DNA of 64,000 nt. Source: Chryseobacterium sp. POL2. GTDB lineage: Bacteria; Bacteroidota; Bacteroidia; Flavobacteriales; Weeksellaceae. The stretch lies in NCBI RefSeq assembly GCF_011058315.1, contig NZ_CP049298.1:744001-808000 (forward strand). Reading direction: 5' to 3'. Shown in pieces: positions 32,362-41,403 of this stretch (its first letter is position 1; every line of letters begins with the position of its first letter). The translations under genes were made by a program, and so were the position numbers. The notes beneath the pieces are model-generated. The model was not told the origin of the DNA, made no database searches, and worked only from the letters and a program-made list of their open reading frames with translations.

Positions 32362-32780
32362 AGCTATTCTTTTTATTTCGCATACAAACTATTTGTTTAA
32401 AAATAATAAAATGCAGCAAGCTGTATTTATATGTAGTTTCTGTTTAGAATAGAAAAAAACAAGCTTATTATAATTTACGAGAATTCTTAATAATAAATAG
32501 AGTTTAGAGATTGATTTTTGTCAGAAAAAATTAGCTTCATTGAAGAATGACTATTTTTTATTCAACATCTAATAACATTTTTTAGCTGCTTTATCAAACA
32601 TTTGATTAATTTATCAATTATTCTAAATTATTTAAGTATAAAATTATTAATAATATAAAAACTAACAATCGTTAGGATATTTATCATACTCAATAATTTC
32701 ATCTTAATATCAATTATTCATACTTTTGTATTAGAAAATTAACAAAGATAATTCAATAATAACTATAAAAAATTATAAAT
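32362..32780. other. AT-rich gap between the OhrR-like gene and the YceI gene
   Basis: Very AT-rich. It contains the promoter of the YceI gene at 32721-32728 and must contain the OhrR-like promoter. No coding frame, tRNA or clear terminator is seen. Confidence 0.55.
32721..32728 (+). promoter_or_regulatory. -7 box of the YceI-porin unit
   Basis: TACTTTTG matches TAnnTTTG. The start codon lies 52 nt downstream, leaving room for a leader of about 45-50 nt. No good -33 TTTG is visible upstream, so regulation by an activator is possible. Confidence 0.5.
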
Positions 32781-33326
32781 ATGAAAAATACATCTAAAAA
32801 AATTGGAGTTTTGGTTGGCGCATTAATGCTTGGACTTTCTGCTAACTTTTTAAATGCACAAAAAATAAGTCAACAATCTTCTAATATAAAAATTGATGGT
32901 ACATCGACATTACACAAATGGGATATGACATCCACGCAGTCAACTTTTACAGGTGATGTTAATGGTAACAAAATCGAGGATGTAAAATTCGTAATGAAAG
33001 CAACGAGCTTAAAGAGCAAAGACTCATCATTGGATAAAAATGCTTACAAAGCTTTGAACACGACGAAATATCCAGATATCGTTTTCACAGCAGCTAGTCT
33101 GCCAACATCAGGAACTGCGACAATACAAGGCAACATGACCATTAGCAATGTTACAAAAAATATCAGTATTCCTGTAAGTGTTACAAAAAATGGCAATTCT
33201 TATGTTATAAAAGGTAGTACAAAAATGAAGATGACAACATTCGGGATAAAACCACCAAGTGTGATGATGGGAACCATAAAATCTGGAGATGAGATAAACA
33301 TCAACTTTAATATAACAACTAAATAA
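32781..33326 (+). CDS. YceI family periplasmic protein
   Basis: A 181-aa protein with a signal peptide (MKNTSKKIGVLVGALMLGL, cleavage after NAQ about residue 27) and a YceI lipocalin-like barrel: IKIDGTSTLHKWDMTS, SLDKNAYKALNTTKYPDIVF (the conserved xxLxxxxYPxxxF) and GNMTISNVTKNISIPVSVTK, ending in DEININFNITTK. YceI proteins bind isoprenoid or other long hydrophobic molecules in the periplasm or act as cargo carriers. It is followed 41 nt later by a porin gene and further on by a second, diverged YceI, so the three are probably expressed together. Confidence 0.92.
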   Translation: MKNTSKKIGVLVGALMLGLSANFLNAQKISQQSSNIKIDGTSTLHKWDMTSTQSTFTGDVNGNKIEDVKFVMKATSLKSKDSSLDKNAYKALNTTKYPDIVFTAASLPTSGTATIQGNMTISNVTKNISIPVSVTKNGNSYVIKGSTKMKMTTFGIKPPSVMMGTIKSGDEININFNITTK

Positions 33327-33367
33327 TATTTAACTCAACTATTTATAAACAATTAAATCAAAAAACT

Positions 33368-34639
33368 ATGAAATCTACAATACTAAAAGCAACAGCCCTA
33401 GGTGCAATTTTCTTCAGTGGATTAGCTTATGCACAAGAACAAAAGTTTGATAACTTCAGTCCAAAAGACCAACATGGTATCAACCAATTCGAAAGTCCAA
33501 AAGATTCTATCACGACTTTTGAAAAGTTGAAAGTTAAAGTTGGTGGTGCATTTGCTCTACAATTCCAAGGTATTAAACACGAAAGTGGCGCAGACCCATC
33601 GGTTCCTGCAACTAAGTTATACAATATCGGAAATAACTTTAACCTTCCGACAGCTAACTTAGACATTGATGTAGCTTTGTACGATGGTGTTAACTTACAT
33701 TTGAGAACTTTCCTTTCATCAAGACACCACAACGAAACTTATGTGAAAGGAGGATATTTACAAATCGACAAATTAGATTTTATTAAAAAAGACTTCTTAG
33801 GCGATTTTATGAAATATGCTACAATCAAAGTAGGACAGGACGAAATCAACTACGGTGATGCGCACTTTAGAAGAAGTGATAATGCCTACACGCTTCGTAA
33901 TCCATTTGTAGGAAATTACCTTATGGATGCCTATGCAACTATGGTTTTCGCAGAAGTTTACTATCAAAGAAATGGATTCTTAGGAATGGCTGGTGTTACC
34001 AATGGACGACTTAACCAAAATGCAACTGGCGGAACAAGTCCTTCTGTATATGCAAAAGTGGGTTATGACAAACAAGTTAACAACGACCTTAGAGTACGTT
34101 TAACAGGTTCCGTTTATAACGCAGCGCAAACACAAAGATTAGATTTCTACGATGGCGACAGAGCAGGTTCTAGATATTATTTTGTGATGGAAAACGCAGC
34201 AGCAACTTCTTCTGCCAACTTCAAATCAGGACAAGTTGTTCCAGATTTCAAAAATAAAGTGACCAGTTTTATGATTAACCCATTTGTGAAATACCAAGGT
34301 TTAGAATTCTTCGGAATCTTCGAAACTTCTTCTGGTAGAAACTTCGCAGAGGTTGACAGAAGAACTTGGAATCAATATGGTGCTGAATTGCTTTACAGAT
34401 TCGGAAATAACGAAAACCTATACCTAGGCGGACGTTACAACATGGTAAAAGGAGAACTAGCAACCAAAGAAGATGTAGAAGTATCTCGTTACAACATCGG
34501 TGGCGGTTGGTTCATGACAAAAAATATCATGGCGAAAGCAGAATATGTTAGTCAGAAATATGATGGCTACTCACCTGCAAGCATTTTGCACAACGGAAAA
34601 TTTAATGGTTTTGTTTTAGAAGCAGCCATTTCATTCTAG
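33368..34639 (+). CDS. Outer-membrane porin-like beta barrel
   Basis: A 423-aa protein with signal peptide MKSTILKATALGAIFFSGLA (cleavage after YAQ) and a barrel of alternating strands: VGGAFALQFQGIKHESG, LHLRTFLSSRHHNETYVKGG, IKVGQDEINYGDAHFRRSDN, LYLGGRYNMVKGELAT, and the closing GFVLEAAISF with terminal Phe. It resembles large porins of Bacteroidota annotated as phosphate-selective porin or unnamed porin; the substrate cannot be assigned. It lies between two YceI genes, which suggests handling of a shared small molecule. A terminator follows 28 nt after the stop. Confidence 0.75.
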   Translation: MKSTILKATALGAIFFSGLAYAQEQKFDNFSPKDQHGINQFESPKDSITTFEKLKVKVGGAFALQFQGIKHESGADPSVPATKLYNIGNNFNLPTANLDIDVALYDGVNLHLRTFLSSRHHNETYVKGGYLQIDKLDFIKKDFLGDFMKYATIKVGQDEINYGDAHFRRSDNAYTLRNPFVGNYLMDAYATMVFAEVYYQRNGFLGMAGVTNGRLNQNATGGTSPSVYAKVGYDKQVNNDLRVRLTGSVYNAAQTQRLDFYDGDRAGSRYYFVMENAAATSSANFKSGQVVPDFKNKVTSFMINPFVKYQGLEFFGIFETSSGRNFAEVDRRTWNQYGAELLYRFGNNENLYLGGRYNMVKGELATKEDVEVSRYNIGGGWFMTKNIMAKAEYVSQKYDGYSPASILHNGKFNGFVLEAAISF

Positions 34640-34666
34640 ATTTTTTATAGTTTATATTGTTTGTAC

Positions 34667-34703
34667 TAGAAGGGGAAATTCCCTAAGACTTTCCCCTTCT
34701 TTT
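34667..34703 (+). terminator. Terminator after the porin gene
   Basis: GAAGGGGAAA (34669-34678) pairs with TTTCCCCTTC (34690-34699), followed by TTTT. The second YceI gene starts 10 nt later, so it would be read by leak-through or its own weak promoter. Confidence 0.88.
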
Positions 34704-34712
34704 AAATTTTTC

Positions 34713-35222
34713 ATGATGAAAATTTTTCACATTCTATTGTTTGCTGTCTTTGGTCTATTAAAAACTTATGGCCAGCAAAATTTTATAGAAATAAATGGCA
34801 AAACCAATGTCAACACTTTCAAATGTATTAATGACATTTCGGGTGAAAGCCAAAAACTTAGCTTCGTAGACACGCAGCTTCCCGAATTGGAAATCAAAGT
34901 TGGTGGCTTCGATTGTAAAAATCGAGTGATGACCAACGACTTCAAAAAAACATTATCCGAAAAACAATTTCCAAATATGTACGTGAAGTTCCTCAACTTC
35001 TCAAAAACCAGTAACAATCAATATCTGGCGAATGTGGAAGTTAAGATTATGAACAAAACGCAGAAGTATCAGATTAATTTTTCAAACCAAAACGGAAGGC
35101 TTAGCGCAAAAAAGAACGTAAAATTCAGTGACTTTCAAATCACACCACCGAAGAAAATGGGCGGTATGGTAGTTGTGAAAGATGACTTAACATTACAGTT
35201 TTGTCTCGATGCTAAGATATAA
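34713..35222 (+). CDS. Second, diverged YceI-like secreted protein
   Basis: A 169-aa protein with signal peptide (MKIFHILLFAVFGLLKTYGQ). The mature part follows the YceI pattern: FIEINGKTNVNTFKC, the LSEKQFPNMYVKFLNF stretch that matches the YPxxxF core, and a final VVVKDDLTLQFCLDAKI. It has three Cys residues (FKCINDI, GFDCKNR, FCLDAKI), unlike the first YceI protein, which has none in its mature part. It stands in the same direction as the first YceI and porin genes, after a terminator. Ligand unknown. Confidence 0.8.
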   Translation: MMKIFHILLFAVFGLLKTYGQQNFIEINGKTNVNTFKCINDISGESQKLSFVDTQLPELEIKVGGFDCKNRVMTNDFKKTLSEKQFPNMYVKFLNFSKTSNNQYLANVEVKIMNKTQKYQINFSNQNGRLSAKKNVKFSDFQITPPKKMGGMVVVKDDLTLQFCLDAKI

Positions 35223-35258
35223 TTAAAAACACACACTTTATATAAATTCCACGTTTCG

Positions 35259-35288
35259 GAGTTGCTCTTTCGGGAGCAGCTCTTTTTT
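35259..35288 (+). terminator. Terminator after the second YceI gene
   Basis: GAGTTGCTC pairs with GAGCAGCTC (one G-T pair) around TTTCGG, followed by a run of six T. Confidence 0.9.
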
Positions 35289-35354
35289 ATTTATACATGA
35301 TTAAATAAAAAATGCGACAAGCATACAATTTCACAAAATATAAACATCATTTTA

Positions 35355-35362
35355 TATCTTTG
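35355..35362 (+). promoter_or_regulatory. -7 box directly before the mutS2 start codon
   Basis: TATCTTTG is a full TAnnTTTG match and ends one base before the ATG at 35364. A transcript from it would start at or within the first codons, so it either gives a leaderless mRNA or the true start is further downstream. Confidence 0.5.
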
Positions 35363-35363
35363 C

Positions 35364-37514
35364 ATGGTGCAAGTTAGTTCAGAAAATTTACAAGAATTAG
35401 AGTTTCCACGTTTGTTGGCCGAAATCGCGCCACTCGCCTACTCTCCAAAAATATCCGAGAACATCCTTCATCTAAAACCAATGCCAATAGATGAAGCCGA
35501 ATTGTCGTTGAAAAAAACATCAGAATTTTTAAGTTCTTATGAAAGTGACAACGCGATTCCGTTTGATGAATATGAAGATATTGAAGCCGAACTAAAAGTC
35601 ATGCACATCGAGAATTATCGACTAGACAATCATGCTTTTATTAAAATTAAAAATCTGACAGAACAAGTCGGAAAACTTCAAAACTATTTTCCAAAGCTGA
35701 TTGATATTTTTCCAATTCTCAATAACGATGTCAAAGACTTGGATTTTCAAAAAGAAATTATTGAAAAAGTCAACAAAGTTTTCAACCGATTTGGCGAAGT
35801 CAAAAGCGATGCTTCTTCGGATCTACAAATACTTCGCTCGGAAATTCAACATGCCAAAAAAGCCATTCAAGAGAATTTTAACAGAGCTTTGTCCGCTTTA
35901 GCACAAGGCGATTTTCTGGATGATATCCGCGAAAGTATTATAGACGACCAACGTGTGCTAGCTATCAAATCGGGTTATAAAAAACGGGTTCCTGGAAGAA
36001 CTTTAGGTGTTTCCAAGACAGGTTCTATTACATATATCCAGCCAGAAAGCGTTATAAAACACCAGTTCAAACTGCGTGAAAATGAAGAGGAAGAAAAAAA
36101 GGAAATCGACAGAATTCTTAGAAAACTTACTGCTGAGCTATCGGCTTTTCAACCACAACTAGAAAGCTATCAACAATATATTTTCAATCTCGATATCATT
36201 CGTGCCAAAGCGAGATTTGCAAAACTCATCAATGGTGTTTTACCAAAGATAAATCGACATAAAAGTCTAAGGCTTATCAATGCTTTTCATCCATTATTAT
36301 GGTTACAAAATACGGCTGAGAATAAAGCCATTTTTCCACAAACTTTAGAATTGTCAGACCACAACAGAATCATTTGTATTTCTGGTCCCAATGCCGGTGG
36401 AAAATCGATTACGCTAAAGACTTTAGGATTGTTGCAACTCATGATTCAGACAGGCATTTTAGTTCCTGTACATCCAAAAAGTGAGATGTTTTTCTTTGAC
36501 AAATTAATGACGGATATTGGCGATAATCAATCCATCGAAAATCATCTTTCAACCTATTCCTCACGTCTTAAAAAAATGGCGAGTATCATTCGCGAAGCCG
36601 ACGAAAACACTTTGCTATTAATTGACGAATTTGGCACAGGTTCGGATCCAGAATTAGGTGGCGCATTGGCAGAAAGTTTCCTCGAATTTTTCTATGAAAA
36701 GAAAAGTTTTGCAATTATCACAACGCATTACACCAACATCAAACTGGTTGTCGAGCAACTTCCACACGCGATAAATGCTGCGATGCTTTTCGATGAAGAA
36801 ACTTTGGAACCGATGTACAAACTGGAAATTGGCCAGGCAGGAAGTTCGTTCACTTTTGAAGTTGCTGAGAAAAACAGAATCCCGAGATTTATCATTCATA
36901 ACGCCAAGAAAAAAGTAGAACACGACATCGTTAATCTTGACAAGACCATTGTTAAACTACAACAAGAAAAATACGAAGTAGAAAAACTAAAATCGGATCT
37001 TACCGTACGCAAAGAGTCTGTAGAAGACAAGCGCGACAATCTTCATAAACTGAATGAGCAATTGCAGCAAAAGTTGTTTAATTTTCAAAAATTATATGAA
37101 GAGGAACACCGCAAGTTACAATTTGGTAACAAAGTAGAAAACTTTATAGACAGCTATACCAAAGGAAAATCCAGAAAAGAAGTTGTCAAAGATTTTGTAA
37201 AACTTTTGGAACAAGAAAAGTTCCGAAAAGTAGGTGCCGACAAAGATGAGAGCAAACGTCTACAAGTTGTAAAACGCAAAATTACACAGCAATTAAAGAA
37301 AGAAGAAGTTCAGGAAAAAATTGCTGAAACCAATGAGAAAATTGAGGAAAAACGTCAAAAAGAACGTGCGCTTTGGTTGAAAGTTGGACAACGTGTTCGT
37401 ATCGCTGGAAGTACAAGTGTTGGCACGATTGAGATGATTAATAAAAATAAAATCACAGTTAACTACGGTACTTTCAAAACGGTGATAAGTGGCGATGAGT
37501 TAGAAAGAATCTAA
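35364..37514 (+). CDS. mutS2: MutS2 family ATPase lacking the C-terminal Smr domain
   Basis: A 716-aa MutS-like protein. Residues 1-300 are the clamp/lever part with LDDIRESIIDDQRVLAIKSG and GSITYIQPESV; the ATPase has Walker A CISGPNAGGKSITLKTLG (near 338), Walker B LLLIDEFGTGSDPELGGALA (near 414) and the H-loop region IITTHYTNIKLVVE. A long coiled coil (about 515-640) and a KOW-like end (LKVGQRVRIAGSTSVGTIEM to the C terminus) follow. Typical MutS2 proteins (about 780 aa) end in a Smr nuclease domain; here the chain stops before it, without frameshift. MutS2 suppresses recombination or rescues collided ribosomes; without Smr, cleavage must be done by another protein or not at all. Confidence 0.9.
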   Translation: MVQVSSENLQELEFPRLLAEIAPLAYSPKISENILHLKPMPIDEAELSLKKTSEFLSSYESDNAIPFDEYEDIEAELKVMHIENYRLDNHAFIKIKNLTEQVGKLQNYFPKLIDIFPILNNDVKDLDFQKEIIEKVNKVFNRFGEVKSDASSDLQILRSEIQHAKKAIQENFNRALSALAQGDFLDDIRESIIDDQRVLAIKSGYKKRVPGRTLGVSKTGSITYIQPESVIKHQFKLRENEEEEKKEIDRILRKLTAELSAFQPQLESYQQYIFNLDIIRAKARFAKLINGVLPKINRHKSLRLINAFHPLLWLQNTAENKAIFPQTLELSDHNRIICISGPNAGGKSITLKTLGLLQLMIQTGILVPVHPKSEMFFFDKLMTDIGDNQSIENHLSTYSSRLKKMASIIREADENTLLLIDEFGTGSDPELGGALAESFLEFFYEKKSFAIITTHYTNIKLVVEQLPHAINAAMLFDEETLEPMYKLEIGQAGSSFTFEVAEKNRIPRFIIHNAKKKVEHDIVNLDKTIVKLQQEKYEVEKLKSDLTVRKESVEDKRDNLHKLNEQLQQKLFNFQKLYEEEHRKLQFGNKVENFIDSYTKGKSRKEVVKDFVKLLEQEKFRKVGADKDESKRLQVVKRKITQQLKKEEVQEKIAETNEKIEEKRQKERALWLKVGQRVRIAGSTSVGTIEMINKNKITVNYGTFKTVISGDELERI

Positions 37515-37577
37515 ATATTCAATCTCTTAGAAAGTCTAACTTTAAAATAAAACACTTTCAAAATTTCGTTTTAGTTT

Positions 37578-37617
37578 AAAAAAAAAAAAAAAAATCCGCG
37601 ACCAAAATCGCGGATTT
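37578..37617 (-). terminator. Terminator of the tlpA-DUF6029-dsbD operon with 17-nt T tail
   Basis: On the minus strand AAATCCGCGA (37617-37608) pairs with TCGCGGATTT (37601-37592), followed by an unbroken T run (A run at 37578-37594 on the plus strand). It can also serve mutS2 from the other side less well. Confidence 0.93.
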
Positions 37618-37645
37618 CACTTAAACTTAAACTTTATATCAAGAA

Positions 37646-39712
37646 TTAATTCTTTTTATAATAATTGATTCCACATTCTAAGAATTTCTTGAAATCATCT
37701 TTTGGCATATAGCCTGATACTGGCGTGTTAATCACCTTTTGGTCTGGCGTTACCAATACATAGTGTGGCTGCGAATTGTTATTAAAATTCACCTGTTGGA
37801 ACATGGACCATTTGTCACCAATGGTTTTAATTTTCTTCATTTGACCGCCACCCATATCAATTTTCATTTGCTCTGCTTCTGGCAATTCTTCTTTGTCATC
37901 AACATATACTGAAGCAATCACAACATCGTTCTGTAATAATGGCAAAATATCTTCCTGACTCCAAACGAATTCCTCCATTTTACGACAGTTTTCGCAACCA
38001 TAACCTGTAAAGTCGATAAGTACCGGTTTGCCTTGTTTCTTGGCTTCTTCTAAAGCGTCGAAATAATTATGATGCAGTTTTAATCCTAAAACGCCATCTT
38101 CTTCATTATGAAAATAACTTACATTCATCGGAGGAAGAATGCCACTTAACAATTGAAGTTTTGGTTTGTCAGAAGGGATAAGACCATAAATTAAATAACC
38201 TAAAAATCCTAAACCTAAAACACCTAATAATTTTCTTCCTAAAGAAATCTTCGGTTCTTTATCATCGTGTGGGAATCTTATTTTCCCGAATAAATAAAGG
38301 ACTAATCCAATAGTTATGATAATCCATAACACAATGAAAAGTTCTCTTTTTAATAAGAAAGTTTTGGAAACTAAATCTGCTTTTGAAAGGAATTTTAAAG
38401 CCAAAGCGACTTCGATAAATCCTAAAACAACCTTCACAGTATTCATCCAGCCACCTGATTTTGGAAGACTTTGTAATGCTTGCGGGAACAATGCCAAAAG
38501 CCCGAATACCAATGCCCAAGACAATCCAAATCCTGCTAATGCAAAAGTTAATAAAGTCGGCACATTGGACGATCCTGTAACAACGCCTCCTAGCAAACTT
38601 CCCAAAATAGGTCCTGTACACGAAAACGAGACGATAACCAAAGTTAAAGCCATGAAGAATATCCCGATAAGTCCACCCGCTTCTTCTGCTTTTGATGATT
38701 TGTTTGCAACCCAGTTTGGTAAGGTAATTTCGTAATAACCGAAGAAACTGAATGCAAAGAAAATAAAGATGATAAAGAAGAAAATATTCAACCAAATATT
38801 TGTTGAGATTTGATTAAAGATATTTCCAGAAATACCATCAATAATATGAAACGGAATACTTAATAATACGAAGATTAATAAGATGAAAAATCCGTAAATA
38901 AAAGCGTCGCGTTTTCCTTTTGCTTTGTCTTTGCTTCCTTTTGTAAAAAACGAAACCGTCAAAGGAATCATTGGGAAAACACAAGGTGTCAACAAGGCAA
39001 TAAGTCCACCCAAAAAACCTAACGCTAAGATTAACCAGTTGTTATCGCCACCAGCATGCTCTTGTACAACACCACAATTCGTCAATGGATTTCTGAAATC
39101 CAAAGAGTTAATTTTAAGTTGTTCTTCGTGATTTGTGCTAACAGGTGACACCACTGTTATTTCGCCATTAGCTTCTGGAATGGCCACTGATGCCGTATCT
39201 GTTGTAGCAAGTGCTTCTTCTGGTTTTGTAGCATCTTCAACTTTAGGCGTTGTGCTTTTAACCTCTTTTTCGAATTCTAAAGTTGTTGGCGCAAGACACA
39301 ATCTGTCGTTACAAACTTGATAGGTAATTTCTGCCGCAACTTTAAAATCTTTATCAGGATTTTTAGCTTTAAATTTTTGTTTGAACAAAACTTGGTTGGC
39401 GTAATAAACAATCTGCGCCCCGAAAGCTTCGGAATATTCGTCATGCTTCTTCCCTACCTCCAAGACTTTACCTATTGTTGTAATTCCTTGTTTTGAAGAC
39501 AACTTAAATTCTGTTGGAAATCCAGAATCTTCTGGCAAATCTTGTGAATAGATATGCCATTTGTCCTCCATTTTTGCAGTTAACACAGCTTCATACTCTC
39601 CTTTTCCTAAGTCTTTAACATCAAATTGAAACTTTACAGGATTCTGAACTTGTGCTACGACTAAAACTGAAAAAATAAAGGAAAGAAATAATAAAATCTT
39701 CTTTAAATTCAT
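37646..39712 (-). CDS. dsbD: Thiol:disulfide interchange protein DsbD
   Basis: A 688-aa electron conduit across the inner membrane. After the signal peptide (MNLKKILLFLSFIFSVLVVA) comes the N-terminal alpha domain with the CNDRLC cysteine pair (near 134). The central eight-helix beta domain has LLTPCVFPMIPLTVSFF (near 241) and VSFSCTGPILGSLLGGVV (near 358), and the C-terminal gamma domain is thioredoxin-like with DFTGYGCENCRKMEEFVW (near 573). It takes electrons from cytoplasmic thioredoxin to periplasmic partners. It is the last gene of an operon with a TlpA protein and a DUF6029 barrel, which marks these as likely clients. Length is above E. coli DsbD (565 aa) because of a linker after the alpha domain. 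Confidence 0.95.
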   Translation of the reverse strand: MNLKKILLFLSFIFSVLVVAQVQNPVKFQFDVKDLGKGEYEAVLTAKMEDKWHIYSQDLPEDSGFPTEFKLSSKQGITTIGKVLEVGKKHDEYSEAFGAQIVYYANQVLFKQKFKAKNPDKDFKVAAEITYQVCNDRLCLAPTTLEFEKEVKSTTPKVEDATKPEEALATTDTASVAIPEANGEITVVSPVSTNHEEQLKINSLDFRNPLTNCGVVQEHAGGDNNWLILALGFLGGLIALLTPCVFPMIPLTVSFFTKGSKDKAKGKRDAFIYGFFILLIFVLLSIPFHIIDGISGNIFNQISTNIWLNIFFFIIFIFFAFSFFGYYEITLPNWVANKSSKAEEAGGLIGIFFMALTLVIVSFSCTGPILGSLLGGVVTGSSNVPTLLTFALAGFGLSWALVFGLLALFPQALQSLPKSGGWMNTVKVVLGFIEVALALKFLSKADLVSKTFLLKRELFIVLWIIITIGLVLYLFGKIRFPHDDKEPKISLGRKLLGVLGLGFLGYLIYGLIPSDKPKLQLLSGILPPMNVSYFHNEEDGVLGLKLHHNYFDALEEAKKQGKPVLIDFTGYGCENCRKMEEFVWSQEDILPLLQNDVVIASVYVDDKEELPEAEQMKIDMGGGQMKKIKTIGDKWSMFQQVNFNNNSQPHYVLVTPDQKVINTPVSGYMPKDDFKKFLECGINYYKKN

Positions 39713-39738
39713 TTTTTGCTAAATATTAAGAAATTAAT

Positions 39739-41394
39739 CTAGAATGTTGTATTGATATTAAGCGTAAAACCAGTGTTTTCCGGAACCATACGACAAACGC
39801 CACCTACGCATATTAACCCACCTCTTTGACGTCCATAAGAAGCTTGAATTCTTGTTGAATTCTTTCTGAAAACTCCTCCGAAAGTATAATAATGCATTTG
39901 TTTTTCCTTGTCATCGTTTCCGTAATTATACATATCGCTTACAAATATAGACCAATTCTTTTTAAAATTAAACTCTGTGAGTGCTGCCGCCCAATTTTTA
40001 TAAGACGAATTTGCCCACTGATGCTGTAATTCTAGCTTTAATGAATTTTTATTTATTTTGAATAAGTTATCCCAAACTGTTGTTGTCGCGTACACATGCC
40101 CTTCTGTCTCTTGGATTCTGTCGGTATTATAATCTTGATAAACATAGATTAAAGCCGTATTCCAATTTTGTGTTAGTTTTTTTCTAATATCAACATTGAA
40201 ATCTGAATAATAACGTTCTCCTAGATCCAAGGCCTTAGTCTCCACTGTGTTATAATCTTCATAGACACGGTATTTTCCTTTTAGTCCATACCAATTTGCG
40301 AAGTTGACGGCGATGTCTGTACCATATTTTCCTCCAAGAGCTGTGCCTTTTTTGAACTGGTAATTAATGTCAAACTGAGAACCTATTTCACCAGCTTTTC
40401 TTTGTGGGAAGAAAGTCATTTGTGGTTGCGCTTGATAAACGTAGATATTTGCTAAACTATAGTCAAACTGTTTTGTAAGTGCTGGCGTGTAGTTAAGCAA
40501 AGCTTGATTGTATTGATTGCCAATACGTTCTCTATCCGAATAGATGTTGAAATTTTCCAAACGACGAAGCGTTCCACTAATACCAAAACCTGTCTTTGCA
40601 AATCCCAGAACAACATTCATGGCATTTCCAGAATATACGTTAACTGGATCCACTGCTGACGCCATTTTGATGGCATCTTTAGTTTTATAAAGATATTCTG
40701 CGTTTAGATAAAAATCTTTGTATTCGTTATTCCAACGGACACCATAAATATTGACGTCTGCTGGTGCATTTATAAAATTAGGATCTTCGGATTCATGCTT
40801 GTTGACAAAACTGAATCCAACATTTGAATCAAACTTATCCGATCCCAAAGCTTTCGTCAATTGGAACTCTGCATCAACACCTGCAACGCTGGTTTTGGAA
40901 AGATCGAACCCCATCCCAACACGTTGTTTTCCATAAAGTGCTTTCACCGTTGCTAAGTCATCAGCAAAAGATAATTTGACGCGACCACCGACTAAGGAGT
41001 TGGCAATTCCCAATTGTCTGTCTTCCCAAGTTCTGAGTGCCAAGCCCGATCCAAATTGGTCGTAGAAATGTCCTAAAGTAACATCAACCCCTTTTTCGTT
41101 ATTATAGTTAACATAATAAGTCCCAAGGTTTACACTTTTAAAATCTGGTGAATAATTGAGTAAAGCTTTTGGCTCATAAGATTCTACCTGTGCTCCTACT
41201 GTAAATTGCTTATATTTATAAGTCATGGTTAAGTAAGAGTTGGAGCGGAATCTTTGGTCGGCTTCGGTTTCTGCTAGTTTTATTTTTTTGTCATCTACAT
41301 AATATTGATTATTAGAATCTAAACTGGCGTTGAACTGGGCATACATCATACCTTGTCCTAGTAGCATTATTATAGGGAGTAGTTTTTTCTTCAT
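39739..41394 (-). CDS. DUF6029 family outer-membrane beta-barrel protein
   Basis: A 551-aa protein with a signal peptide (MKKKLLPIIMLLGQGMMYAQ) and many amphipathic strands over its whole length: YLTMTYKYKQFTVGAQVESY, LGHFYDQFGSGLALRTWEDR, GVRWNNEYKDFYLNAEYLYK, and a terminal FTLNINTTF with the C-terminal Phe of outer-membrane proteins. The pattern and length fit DUF6029, a Bacteroidota family of unknown function. Four Cys-poor regions are followed by two cysteines close to the end (LICVGGVCRMVP), which could form a disulfide. It lies between the TlpA gene (9-nt gap) and dsbD (26-nt gap), so it is probably served by this thiol pathway. Confidence 0.82.
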   Translation of the reverse strand: MKKKLLPIIMLLGQGMMYAQFNASLDSNNQYYVDDKKIKLAETEADQRFRSNSYLTMTYKYKQFTVGAQVESYEPKALLNYSPDFKSVNLGTYYVNYNNEKGVDVTLGHFYDQFGSGLALRTWEDRQLGIANSLVGGRVKLSFADDLATVKALYGKQRVGMGFDLSKTSVAGVDAEFQLTKALGSDKFDSNVGFSFVNKHESEDPNFINAPADVNIYGVRWNNEYKDFYLNAEYLYKTKDAIKMASAVDPVNVYSGNAMNVVLGFAKTGFGISGTLRRLENFNIYSDRERIGNQYNQALLNYTPALTKQFDYSLANIYVYQAQPQMTFFPQRKAGEIGSQFDINYQFKKGTALGGKYGTDIAVNFANWYGLKGKYRVYEDYNTVETKALDLGERYYSDFNVDIRKKLTQNWNTALIYVYQDYNTDRIQETEGHVYATTTVWDNLFKINKNSLKLELQHQWANSSYKNWAAALTEFNFKKNWSIFVSDMYNYGNDDKEKQMHYYTFGGVFRKNSTRIQASYGRQRGGLICVGGVCRMVPENTGFTLNINTTF

Positions 41395-41403
41395 ATTAAA
41401 AAA

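Noticed and set aside
37578..37594. A-17 run as a phase-variable switch
   Set aside because: It lies outside coding regions as the tail of a strong terminator; its exact length may also be a sequencing artefact.
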